The notes below the pieces were generated by a model. It ran no database searches and was not told the origin of the DNA. It saw only the letters and a program-made list of their open reading frames with translations. A program made the position numbers and the translations under genes. From Deltaproteobacteria bacterium (lineage in GTDB: Bacteria; Myxococcota_A; Polyangia; DRWM01; JAAZOP01), in NCBI GenBank assembly GCA_016218815.1, contig JACRCX010000038.1, positions 62,001-126,000 on the forward strand: DNA of 64,000 nt, read 5' to 3'. Position 1 is the stretch's first letter, and the number at the start of each line of letters is the position of its first letter. Below, one piece after another: positions 41,088-48,639 of this stretch.

Positions 41088-41756
41088 ATGCGTCACGTCG
41101 TTCGGAGTCTGGTCTGCTTCGCGACCGCCGCGCTCGCGAGCGGTTGCTGGTGGTATCCCGCGCAGCCGGTGGCGCGGCCGGTCGACCGGCCGGTCGCCGT
41201 CCGGACCGCCGCGCCGGTCGCGCAGGGACAGCCGGTCGCCGTCGTGCAGACATACAAGCCGGATACCGCGCCGGGGACGGGCGGCACCGGCGGCGGCGAC
41301 GACTCCTACGGCTCGACCGGCGGCTACGGCTACGTCGCGACGGGGGACTACGGGTACGTCGCGGGCGGGGATCCGGGTGACGACGGTAGCGACCCGTACG
41401 TCGCCTCCAGCTCCGGCCGCTCGGGCCCGACCATCGACCTCCGGATGGCGCTGGTCGCGGCGTGGTATCTCGGCGCTTCGCTGGGCGACGTGCAGGATCT
41501 CGTGCAGGGCGACTGCGGCTTCATCGACAACGGCGACCTGCAGGACTTCTGTCGCGGGGACTGTGGCTTCATCGACAACGGCGACGTCCAGGACCTCTGC
41601 CGCGGGGACTGCGGCTTCATCGACGACGGCGACCTGCAGGACTTCTGCCGCGGCGACTGCGGCTTCATCGACAACGGCGATCTGCAGGACTTCTGCCGCG
41701 GCGACTGCGGCTTCATCGACGACTCGTTCCTCTCGAACGCCTGCCGCGCGCTGTAG
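41088..41756 (+). CDS. Lipoprotein with five 16-residue cysteine repeats
   Basis: A 222-residue lipoprotein (lipobox LASGC) with GGAGGAGG before ATG 41088. A Gly/Tyr-rich stretch (about 60-100) precedes a C-terminal array of five copies of GDCGFIDNGDLQDFCR, the last one degenerate. Each repeat has Cys at positions 3 and 15 and a DxxDxGD loop that could bind calcium, so disulfide-linked beta-solenoid or cation-binding modules are plausible. I know no family for this repeat. It stands alone downstream of the helicase cassette, in the same direction. Confidence 0.75.
   Translation: MRHVVRSLVCFATAALASGCWWYPAQPVARPVDRPVAVRTAAPVAQGQPVAVVQTYKPDTAPGTGGTGGGDDSYGSTGGYGYVATGDYGYVAGGDPGDDGSDPYVASSSGRSGPTIDLRMALVAAWYLGASLGDVQDLVQGDCGFIDNGDLQDFCRGDCGFIDNGDVQDLCRGDCGFIDDGDLQDFCRGDCGFIDNGDLQDFCRGDCGFIDDSFLSNACRAL
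41508..41747 (+). repeat. Tandem 48-base repeat, five copies, coding
   Basis: Five head-to-tail 48-base units begin at 41508, 41556, 41604, 41652 and 41700, the last diverged in its second half. Each encodes one 16-residue cysteine module of the lipoprotein. Copies differ mostly at synonymous or AAC/GAC positions, which suggests recent unequal recombination. Confidence 0.85.
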
Positions 41757-41816
41757 GACCCGGCATCGCGCCCGCGCGGGTTCGCCCCGGACCGCGCGGC
41801 GCCAAGGTCCCTCCGC

Positions 41817-42785
41817 TCAAAGCCAGGCGCAGTCGCCCCAGTCGCTGTAGCAGCGCTGCGCGGAGCCCCCCGCCCACGAACAACGCGGCGCCTGGGCGGT
41901 GCACTCGGCTTCGGTCGCGAGCTGGTTGCACCTCGCGGCGCAGCCGATCGCCGGACAGCCCGGCGATCGGCAGGCGAAGTCGATCTCTCCGCAGGGCCGG
42001 AGCGAGTCGTCGTAGAACGGGCGCACGACGCAGCGCGAGTCGGCGGCACACGAGTCGGCGTCCTGGTGTCCGCCGCACCGGTCGCCCGGCACGGGCGGGC
42101 ACCACGTCGTCTTCGAAGCGGTGCACGGGGGAACCGAGCCGCCGTCGGCGGGCGGCGCGGCGGTGCGGGCGTCCCGTGCGAAAGCGAAGGTGTCGCCTTG
42201 CGCGCGGAACGGACCGTACAGGAAGTCGCTTGCGGCGACGCAGCCGCCGAACGTGCGGACGTAATAGAGGTCGTCGTCGCTCTTCCAGAAGGTGACGTCC
42301 AACGCGCCGGTCGAAGTCGGATCCTGCGTGGCGGAGACCGGCAGGCGGTGCAGCGTGCGGCCGCCGAACGGGATCTCCGCGGCGTCGCGCGGGCCCAGCT
42401 CCGCGGTCTGTTCCGGCGGAACCCGGAACGCGACCAGGTGGAAGTCGCCGAACAGCGGCACGATCAGCTCCAGGAAGTGCGCGTCCTGGGGTGGGAGGGA
42501 CGCGCGGTCCCCTTCCTTCCAGACAAGGGCCGGCAGGGCGGGCGCTGCGGCTGCTTCGTCCGAGATCGTCGCTCCGTCCTGCGCCGGCGCGGTCGCGCCG
42601 CCGCCCGTCCCGGCATCGTTGCTCGGGACCGGCGCGTCGGGTAGAGCCGGTGCAACGGCGGCGATGCCCTGCACCCTGTCCGCAATCCCCGGCGCTTCGG
42701 CAACGTCGGCGCGCTCCGGCGGCCGACGGCAGCCCGTGACGGCCAGGACCACCAGTGTTGCGACGCGTGCGCCTCTCGACATCAT
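41817..42785 (-). CDS. Cysteine-rich lipoprotein of unknown family
   Basis: A 322-residue predicted lipoprotein (lipobox VTGC) with a Pro/Ala-rich spacer to about residue 85. It has a central beta-rich domain and a C-terminal region (about 215-322) with about 15 cysteines in pairs such as CGGHQDADSCAADSRCV and CNQLATEAECTAQAPRC, a pattern seen in secreted Myxococcota proteins. Disulfide-bonded surface module is likely. No enzyme motif was found. It converges on the repeat lipoprotein gene with a 60-base gap. Confidence 0.65.
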   Translation of the reverse strand: MMSRGARVATLVVLAVTGCRRPPERADVAEAPGIADRVQGIAAVAPALPDAPVPSNDAGTGGGATAPAQDGATISDEAAAAPALPALVWKEGDRASLPPQDAHFLELIVPLFGDFHLVAFRVPPEQTAELGPRDAAEIPFGGRTLHRLPVSATQDPTSTGALDVTFWKSDDDLYYVRTFGGCVAASDFLYGPFRAQGDTFAFARDARTAAPPADGGSVPPCTASKTTWCPPVPGDRCGGHQDADSCAADSRCVVRPFYDDSLRPCGEIDFACRSPGCPAIGCAARCNQLATEAECTAQAPRCSWAGGSAQRCYSDWGDCAWL

Positions 42786-42854
42786 CCTGCCTCCCCTCTT
42801 TCTGCCCGATTACCGTGCAGGGCAGTCTGCGCGACGAGCGGCAAAAGGCAAGAG

Positions 42855-43215
42855 TCAGCGCCCCAGCTCGCCGACGATGCGACGCGCATCTTCGAGCACG
42901 GACTGAGCGGTCGCCACGCGCGGCGGAACGGCCGCGGCCCCGTACGCCCGCGCCAGGCCGTCGGCCTTCGCCACCAGCTCCCGCTGCTCGGGCCACGACG
43001 GCACCGGGAGTCGATCCGCTCCGGGAGCTGCGTCAGCACCTCCTTCCGGTCCCGCCGCAACATCACCGGCCGCAATCGCCGCCGCAACTCGCCCAGGTTC
43101 TTGTAGCCCGTGGGCCGGATCTTCCCCGGCTCGCGCACCATGAACTGCTCGTTGAACGCCCACAGCGGGCCGAGCACCTTCGCTTCGAGCGTCCGGCCGT
43201 GCGAGCGGCGTTCGA
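42855..43215 (-). pseudogene. Collapsed copy of the SWIM-SNF2 helicase gene
   Basis: Three separated pieces of the gene at 43801-46953 are joined here in order. The extreme C-terminus is at about 42855-42980 (RRIVGELGR stop). A stretch of the helicase core is at about 42981-43176 (LWAFNEQFMVREPGKIRPTG). A short N-terminal piece is at about 43177-43215 (HGRTLEAKV). The intervening 1.3 kb segments are gone, and the frame shifts at the first junction (ERIDSRCRRG). No functional product is possible. It is the third member of a duplicated unit whose small genes are intact. Confidence 0.85.
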
Positions 43216-43278
43216 TCGCGTCGGTGTGGGGACGAAACAGGGGAAGAAAAGTAGAAGAAGGGGCGCCCGACCCGGTCA

Positions 43279-43494
43279 TCAGGCGACGCGGAGGCTCGTG
43301 GTCGGAAGGCCGAGCGCCTCGAGGCTGCTGAGGTCCAATTTCTTCGACGCCTGATCGATGTCGATGCCGACGACGTTGCCCTCAACATCGAGATCCGCCA
43401 CGAGCCCGTCGACGACTTCGCGCGAGTCCGTGCTCGGCCGCGGGTTCAGCTCGATGTAGAGCGAATCCGTTTCCGGGTAGTAGTGGAGTTTCAT
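43279..43494 (-). CDS. DUF2283 family small protein, candidate antitoxin (copy 2)
   Basis: A 71-residue protein. Residues 1-50 match the DUF2283 pattern: YYPETDSLYIELN then a turn, DGLVADLDVEGNVVGIDI and an A..KLDL end. The start ATG overlaps the DUF4258 stop (ATGA), so the two are translated together. DUF2283 genes paired with DUF4258 genes are usually predicted toxin-antitoxin pairs, with DUF4258 as the candidate toxin, but I know of no direct proof for this branch. Near-identical copy at 47393-47608. Confidence 0.85.
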   Translation of the reverse strand: MKLHYYPETDSLYIELNPRPSTDSREVVDGLVADLDVEGNVVGIDIDQASKKLDLSSLEALGLPTTSLRVA

Positions 43495-43757
43495 GATGTC
43501 TCCTTCTTCGCGCTCCCCGGGGACGCAAAGCGCCGGTCGGGGAACGCGTTGTGGATCGTCTCGCCATCGGCCAACGTCACGACGCGGAGGATCCGACCCT
43601 CCAGTTCCGGAACCGCTCCCCAGAACCGGATGCGGCCGTCGAGCTGGACCTCGCGCCGCAACGGGCTCGCGACGATACGTTCGCACCACTCCTGGCGGAT
43701 GTATGGGCGCTTCCGCAGGACCTGTTCGAGAAAGTAGCGCGTCGTCTTCATCGCCAC
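43491..43757 (-). CDS. DUF4258 family small protein, candidate toxin (copy 2)
   Basis: An 88-residue basic protein with the DUF4258 layout: RPYIRQEWCERIVASP, then REVQLDGRIRFWGAVPE, RILRVV and TIHNAFPDRRF. DUF4258 relatives share a small RelE/BrnT-like fold. It precedes and overlaps the DUF2283 gene, the reverse of the common antitoxin-first order. A second copy lies at 47605-47871. Confidence 0.85.
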   Translation of the reverse strand: MAMKTTRYFLEQVLRKRPYIRQEWCERIVASPLRREVQLDGRIRFWGAVPELEGRILRVVTLADGETIHNAFPDRRFASPGSAKKETS

Positions 43758-43800
43758 GCGTCAGCGTACACCGACCCCATGGCCGGGTCCAAGACGATCA

Positions 43801-46800
43801 TCACCGCTCCAGCTCGCCGACGATGCGGCGGGCATCTTCAAGGACGGAATGCGCCGTCGCCACGGGCGGCGGAACGGCGGCGGCGCCGTAGGCCCGCGCG
43901 AGACCGTCGGCCTTCGCCACGAGCGCGGCGTTCTCCAGCGTGAGGTGCCCCGCCGGCACGAGGACCTCGAACAACAACCGCGCGGCCGGCAGGTCCGGCT
44001 CGGTCGCCCCCGGCGCCAGCCCGCTCACCGCGGCCAGCATCGCGTCCCGCGCCGCGGCGATCGCTTCGGCCGGAAGCTCGGCACCGATCATCGCCTCCGC
44101 CGCCTTCAGCTTGCGCTGCGCCAGGGCCGCCGCCTCGCGCCGCCGTTCGGCAGCCGTGTCCAGCTCCCCGGTCAGGCCCGTCGCCACGACCTTGGCCCGC
44201 GCGAAGGGCGACGCATCACCGAGCAGGGCCATCGGCTCCACGGCGGCCTGCGGCATCGCCACCGCCCCGCATGCCTCGGCTGCCGTTCTCGTCACCTCGT
44301 CCAGGGAATCCACGACGGCCACAAACCGCCCATCCGGCAGCTCGACGACCCGGTCCAGGCGGCTCCCGAGAATCGCAGGCAGACGCGAAGCATCGGCGGG
44401 CACCGGTCCGCCGTCCCGAGCGATCGCGGCGGCGGACGACACCCGCGGTTCCGGCGTCGAAGCGGTCGAGATCGCCTCGCCGCGCGGCGACCGCTCGCTT
44501 CCCCCCGACCGCTCGACCGCTCGCTTCCCCTCGCCCTCTTCCGCCTCCCCCGCTTCCTCGGGCGGTTCCTCCATCCCGTCCGGGACGAGCGTTTCCTCCA
44601 CCGACTCCTTGTCGACGAACATCGCCTGGGCGAGCGACAGGCAGCTCTTCGGCGCCGCCACTTCGTCCACGTTCGCGTCCGGCAGGATTGCCGCCTCGAA
44701 CAGCCCCCGCTTCCCCGCCAGCACCTGCTCGATCTTCGTTTCCGTCGACTTCTCAGCGACCATCAGGATGACGTGTACCGGCTCCTTCTGGCCCAGCCGA
44801 TGAACGCGGCCGATGCGCTGCTCGAGCACCGCGGGGTTCCACGGGTACTCGAGGTTGATCACCGTGCTCGCGAACTGGAGGTTGAGACCGACGCCGCCGG
44901 CGTCGGTGGAGAAGAACAGCTTGCACTCCGGGTCATCACGGAACCGCTCGATCAGCGCGCCGCGCTTGTGCGTGGGCACGCCGCCGTGCAGGCGCACGTA
45001 GCCTACGCCCAGGCGGTCGGCGACGGCCGCGGCCATCCGTTGGAACACCTCGAACTGGCTGAACACGACCGCCTTGCGCCCGCCGTCCACGCACACGTCC
45101 TCCACGACGCTCGCGAACTCGTCCAGCTTCGGCGAGCCCTTCCGCGCCTTGGGGTCGAGCAGTGACGCCGCGTTGCACGCCATCCGCGCCATCTGCAGGT
45201 GTCCGGAGAGTTGCTTCAACTCCTCGGGGCGCAGCGGGCGCTTCTTCCCCCGCGCCGCGATCTTCGCCGCCTGCTGCTCGTGCTCCGCCATCAGCTCGAC
45301 CTGCTCCGGCCACAGCGGCACCGCGAACCGGGCGTCGATCCGTTCGGGGAGCTGCGTCAGCACCTCCCCGCGGTCCCGGCGCAGCATCGCGGGTCGCAGT
45401 CGGCGCCGCAGCTCGCCGAGGTTCTTGTAGCCCGTGGGCCGGATCTTCCCCGGCTCGCGCACCATGAACTGCTCGTTGAACGCCCACAGCGGGCCGAGCA
45501 CGAGCGGAGAGACGAGCTGCAGGATGCTGTACAGGTCGTCCAGGCGGTTCTCCAGCGGCGTGCCCGTGAGCACGAACGCGAAGCGCGTCGCCACCGACTT
45601 GATGCGCGCGGCCGTGATCGTCCGCCAGTTCTTGATCCGCTGCGCCTCGTCCACGATCAGCAGGTCCGGCTCCAGCAGCGTCACCAGGTCCAGGCCGTGC
45701 AGCAGCAGCTCGTAGTTGACGATCGTGAACGGCGCCCGCCGCTCGTACGCCTGACGCCGTTCGGCGCGGCCGCCCTGGACCACGACGGCGTCGAGCCCCG
45801 CGAAGCGGGTGATCTCCGAGGCCCACTGGTGCTTGAGCGAGGCGGGGCAGACGATCAGCGTGCGCTGGACCTCGCCGCGCTCGAACAACGCCCGCGCGGC
45901 GACGATTGCCTGCACCGTCTTCCCGAGCCCCATGTCGTCGGCGAGCAGCGCACGTCCCGCGCTGGCCAGGAAGGCCGCCCCCTCCACCTGGTACGGGTAC
46001 AGCTTCGCCCGTACGCCCGGGACGCGGCCCTGGCGTTCCGCAAACCACGCGCGGACCTCGTCTCGGCGTCGTTCGGCACGGCGCCGCTCGGCGACCTCGC
46101 GCGACATCTCGCCCGCGTCCGGGAAGACCACCAGCTTGCGGAACGCACGTGCCTCGTCGAGGAACCGGGGCAGGTCGTCCACGAGGTCCCCGCGGAACAT
46201 GCCCGCCGCGTCGAACCAGCGGCCCGCCAGCTCCCGCAGCGAGCGTCCGGCGCCGTCCTCCAGCCGGATGACGATCCGGGGAGTGTCCTCCCGTGTCGCG
46301 ACGACCATCGACGGCACGCCCCGCCCCGCGCGTACCTCCGCGACCGCCCGCCGGTAGCGGCGCGCCAGCCCCGCCAGCACCGCTTCGATGTGTTTGCACG
46401 TCCCCAGCATGCTCGTGGCGTAGTCGCGGCACGAACAGCCGTTGAGGCGCTCGGTGTGCGAGCGGATCCACACCTCGTAGCGCTCGCCCGACGGCGAGCG
46501 CACCTCGAACGCCCCGAGCACGTCGTTGCCCGACAGCGGCCGGAACTTGAACCCGCCGGTCTCGCCTCGCCGCCGCCGCACGTGCAGCTCCAGCTCCCGC
46601 ACCTCGTCTGCGGGCCGCTCCGGCTTGCTCGACACCCCGGCCCGGGCCGCGAGCGCCGCGATCGAGTGCTTGCAGAACGGCTCCCAGTCGAACGGGCAGG
46701 TGCACGACGGGACCAACTCGTCGCCGTCGTGTTCGATGCGCACGAGGTACGGCTCCTTGCGCGAGCCGATCACGCGCGCCTCGAGCGTCCGGCCGTGCTC

Positions 46801-46953
46801 GCGCAGCTCCTCGACCCGTTCGGCGCGTGCGTATTCGATCCCGCGGCCGAGGATCCGATCGGACGCAAGCTCGGCGAGCGCTTCCGGCCGCAGGACGAAG
46901 GGACTCTGCGGCGTGCGGTCGATCGCGATCCTGTCGCGGGCTTGCTTGCTCAT
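43801..46953 (-). CDS. SNF2 helicase with two SWIM zinc fingers
   Basis: A 1050-residue DNA translocase. SWIM finger 1 (CTCPFDWEPFCKH, about 84-96) and finger 2 (CSCRDYATSMLGTCKH, about 172-187) precede a SNF2 core: DDMGLGKTVQA, DEAQRIKN (DEAQ box), LTGTPLENRLDD, STDAGGVGLNLQ and QRIGRVHRLGQ. The C-terminal 280 residues contain an acidic low-complexity linker with a GACCGCTCG microsatellite (44489-44525) and a helical tail. The upstream DUF4258/DUF2283 pair is 440 bases away in the same direction. Bacterial SWIM-SNF2 proteins are common in islands and poorly characterised; a defence link is inference. Confidence 0.92.
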   Translation of the reverse strand: MSKQARDRIAIDRTPQSPFVLRPEALAELASDRILGRGIEYARAERVEELREHGRTLEARVIGSRKEPYLVRIEHDGDELVPSCTCPFDWEPFCKHSIAALAARAGVSSKPERPADEVRELELHVRRRRGETGGFKFRPLSGNDVLGAFEVRSPSGERYEVWIRSHTERLNGCSCRDYATSMLGTCKHIEAVLAGLARRYRRAVAEVRAGRGVPSMVVATREDTPRIVIRLEDGAGRSLRELAGRWFDAAGMFRGDLVDDLPRFLDEARAFRKLVVFPDAGEMSREVAERRRAERRRDEVRAWFAERQGRVPGVRAKLYPYQVEGAAFLASAGRALLADDMGLGKTVQAIVAARALFERGEVQRTLIVCPASLKHQWASEITRFAGLDAVVVQGGRAERRQAYERRAPFTIVNYELLLHGLDLVTLLEPDLLIVDEAQRIKNWRTITAARIKSVATRFAFVLTGTPLENRLDDLYSILQLVSPLVLGPLWAFNEQFMVREPGKIRPTGYKNLGELRRRLRPAMLRRDRGEVLTQLPERIDARFAVPLWPEQVELMAEHEQQAAKIAARGKKRPLRPEELKQLSGHLQMARMACNAASLLDPKARKGSPKLDEFASVVEDVCVDGGRKAVVFSQFEVFQRMAAAVADRLGVGYVRLHGGVPTHKRGALIERFRDDPECKLFFSTDAGGVGLNLQFASTVINLEYPWNPAVLEQRIGRVHRLGQKEPVHVILMVAEKSTETKIEQVLAGKRGLFEAAILPDANVDEVAAPKSCLSLAQAMFVDKESVEETLVPDGMEEPPEEAGEAEEGEGKRAVERSGGSERSPRGEAISTASTPEPRVSSAAAIARDGGPVPADASRLPAILGSRLDRVVELPDGRFVAVVDSLDEVTRTAAEACGAVAMPQAAVEPMALLGDASPFARAKVVATGLTGELDTAAERRREAAALAQRKLKAAEAMIGAELPAEAIAAARDAMLAAVSGLAPGATEPDLPAARLLFEVLVPAGHLTLENAALVAKADGLARAYGAAAVPPPVATAHSVLEDARRIVGELER

Positions 46954-47392
46954 TCACTCCTCCTGCACCGTCGCGAATCCTGCGCGGCCACGTCGCGGTT
47001 CAACCGGCTCCGACTCCCCGGTCGGTCGGAGCGCCGGGCGCATTTCCCGGGCCCATGCGCCCCTCGTCCGCGAACCGGACGATACGAGAGGTTCGGCGAA
47101 TGGGGAAGCCCCGCGTGGACAGCCTCGATGGTCGGCCGGCGTCCCGGCGCGTTCAGCCCCTTGCGTAGCGCGGCGGGGTGTGCCAGGACGGGCTCCATGA
47201 CCGGCCGACGGTACTGCGTTGGTTCGACGCCTGTCCGTCGAGAACATCGAGGCGCTTCAGGCCTGCTGCATCGTCCCGCTCAGGCGACCGCGGGAGCATG
47301 CGCAGGCGCTCGGGGCCGAGGTGATCCCGTTGAGGGAGCATGAAGAGGACGAGACAGGCGAGGAGCAGGGGAAGGGCCGCCCGACCCGGTCG
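46954..47392. other. Intergenic stretch, no gene recognised
   Basis: Between the SWIM-SNF2 start and the DUF2283 stop there are short open frames in all directions, but none has a ribosome site with recognisable product. The last roughly 50 bases (47345-47392) are shared with copy 2 of the duplicated module. The helicase promoter is probably here; I see no convincing -35/-10 pair. Confidence 0.5.
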
Positions 47393-47608
47393 TCAGGCGA
47401 CGCGCAGGCTGGTGGTCGGCAGCCCGAGCGTCTCGAGGCTGCCGAGGTCCAGCTTCTTGGACGCCTGGTCGATGTCGATGCCGACGACGTTGCCCTCGGC
47501 ATCCAGGTCCGCCACGAGCCCATCGACGACTTCGCGCGAGTCCGCGCTCGGCCGCGGGTTCAGCTCGATGTAGAGCGAATCCGTTTCCGGGTAGTAGTGG
47601 AGCTTCAT
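47393..47608 (-). CDS. DUF2283 family small protein, candidate antitoxin (copy 1)
   Basis: A 71-residue DUF2283 protein differing from copy 2 at four residues (A/T, A/V, G/S, T/A). Its ATG overlaps the DUF4258 stop by 4 bases. The reading frame is intact, so purifying selection or recent duplication has kept both copies. Confidence 0.85.
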   Translation of the reverse strand: MKLHYYPETDSLYIELNPRPSADSREVVDGLVADLDAEGNVVGIDIDQASKKLDLGSLETLGLPTTSLRVA

Positions 47609-47871
47609 GATGTCTCCTTCTTCTCGCTCCCCGCGGCGGCGAAGCGCCGATCGGGGAATGCGTTGTGGATCGTTTCCCCGTCAGCCAACGCCACGACGCG
47701 GAGGATCCGACCATCCAGTTCCGGGACGGCTCCCCAGAAACGGATGCGACCGTCGACCTGGACCTCGCGTCGCAACGGGCTCGCAACAATACGTTCACAC
47801 CACTCCTGACGGATGTACGGGCGCTTCCGCAGGACCTGTTCGAGGAAATAGCGCGTCGTCTTCATCGCCAC
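47605..47871 (-). CDS. DUF4258 family small protein, candidate toxin (copy 1)
   Basis: An 88-residue DUF4258 protein with six differences from copy 2, three of them clustered in the C-terminal tail after DRRFA. Same overlap with the DUF2283 gene and same roughly 45-base upstream block. The conserved HNAF and WGAVPE motifs are unchanged. Confidence 0.85.
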   Translation of the reverse strand: MAMKTTRYFLEQVLRKRPYIRQEWCERIVASPLRREVQVDGRIRFWGAVPELDGRILRVVALADGETIHNAFPDRRFAAAGSEKKETS

Positions 47872-47914
47872 GCGTCAGCGTACACCGACCCCATGGCCGG
47901 GTCCAAGACGATCG

Positions 47915-48035
47915 TCAGTGTCCCAACTCGCCGACCACGGCAGCCGCCTCGTGGACGACGAAGTCGGCGAATCGTGGGCGGGTGGCGAAGTACTCCACCG
48001 CGACGTAGCCGTCCGGCACCGAACCAAGCCAACCC
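47915..48035 (-). pseudogene. Chimeric gene tail: unknown protein fused to helicase C-terminus
   Basis: In the minus strand a frame ends YVAVEYFATRPRFADFVVHE, then AAAVVGELGH and stop. The last residues (VVGELGH) and the flanking DNA match the ends of the two SWIM-SNF2 copies (IVGELER, IVGELGR). The part before is from another protein that I cannot name; its VHEAA could be the start of a truncated HExxH-like motif. No start or upstream coding sequence remains. The rest of the 402-base gap (47872-48273) holds no gene. Confidence 0.6.
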
Positions 48036-48217
48036 GTCGCTTCCCACCCCCACCCCCCAACAAACCGCCGCGCGCGAGCTGCTCATACCGGTGCCGCCGG
48101 CGGCGCCGGCGAGGCCGGACGCCCACCCTCAGCCCTTCCCGTCCTTGGATTCGCAGACCATCACGCCAGGGCCTGCCTGAGGAACTCGCGGGTTTTCGGA
48201 TCGGAACCGACAGGCGC

Positions 48218-48251
48218 GGTTCGCGAACCCGCTCGCGAACGGTTCGCGAGC
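48218..48251. repeat. Two adjacent TTCGCGAA palindromes
   Basis: GGTTCGCGAACC (48218-48229) is a perfect 12-base palindrome. GCTCGCGAAC, one base, then GTTCGCGAGC (48231-48251) is a perfect inverted repeat sharing the same core. They lie 22 bases beyond the stop of the winged-helix remnant. They could be a terminator stem without a T-tract or a duplicated protein-binding site. Confidence 0.6.
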
Positions 48252-48273
48252 AGCTCGTGAAGCGTGCGCCCTC

Positions 48274-48639
48274 TCACGGCCGCCTCCCCTTGAACCTGTA
48301 GGTCGTCGTTTTCCCCCGCCCGACGACAACGATCCGGCCGTCCTGCCGCAGCTTGACCAAGTGCTTCTGCAGCGCCCGCACCGTGATGGGGGCGCCGAGG
48401 CGTGCCAGCAGGTCCTGAGCGCCGAGCGGACCCGCTTCCTCGAGAATCTCCATCACGCGATCCGCGACCGCCCACCGAGTTGCCGCCTTCTCAACAGGCG
48501 CGTGGGCCGCGGGCCGGAACCTCACGACGACGGAGACGCCGGTGTCCTCGAAGTCCGGCGGCGGGCAGCCGGCCCGCTCGCACTCCTCGATGATCTTGTT
48601 CGTGCCGCGGCCCCACCGCTCGATCAGGCCCCGCCGGTC
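48274..48639 (-). pseudogene. C-terminal remnant of an AlbA_2-type/winged-helix regulator
   Basis: About 120 codons remain, from GLIERWGRGTNKI at 48630 to the stop at 48274. The GLIERWGRGT...CERAG...P.FE pattern is the C-terminal part of RecG-like/AlbA_2 (schlafen-type) DNA-binding regulators. It is followed by a winged helix (AQDLLARLGAPITVRALQKH). The N-terminal AlbA_2 domain and start are missing. It abuts the TOTE remnant head to head, so one deletion probably removed both 5' ends. Confidence 0.8.

Larger units (their letters stand above)
43220..43800. repeat. Tandem duplication, copy 2 (DUF2283/DUF4258 module)
   Basis: This segment matches 47340-47915 in order and orientation. It has the GGGGCGCCCGACCCGGTCAT junction, the DUF2283 gene, the DUF4258 gene and a shared roughly 45-base upstream end (CCCATGGCCGGGTCCAAGAC). 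The encoded DUF2283 proteins differ at 4 of 71 residues and the DUF4258 proteins at 6 of 88. Confidence 0.9.
47340..47915. repeat. Tandem duplication, copy 1 (DUF2283/DUF4258 module)
   Basis: Direct repeat of 43220-43800. Spacing between the copies is about 4.1 kb, which is the length of one full unit (pair plus SWIM-SNF2 helicase). The right end runs into a third helicase C-terminal tail at 47915. Confidence 0.9.

Noticed and set aside
41508..41747. Possible CRISPR array (regular 48-base periodicity)
   Set aside because: Units are contiguous with no variable spacers and encode an in-frame 16-residue repeat in a lipoprotein with a good start.
46954..47392. Short plus-strand frame near 47219-47390 as a gene
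   Set aside because: It has no ribosome site, runs antisense into the duplicated DUF2283 module and shows no recognisable motif.
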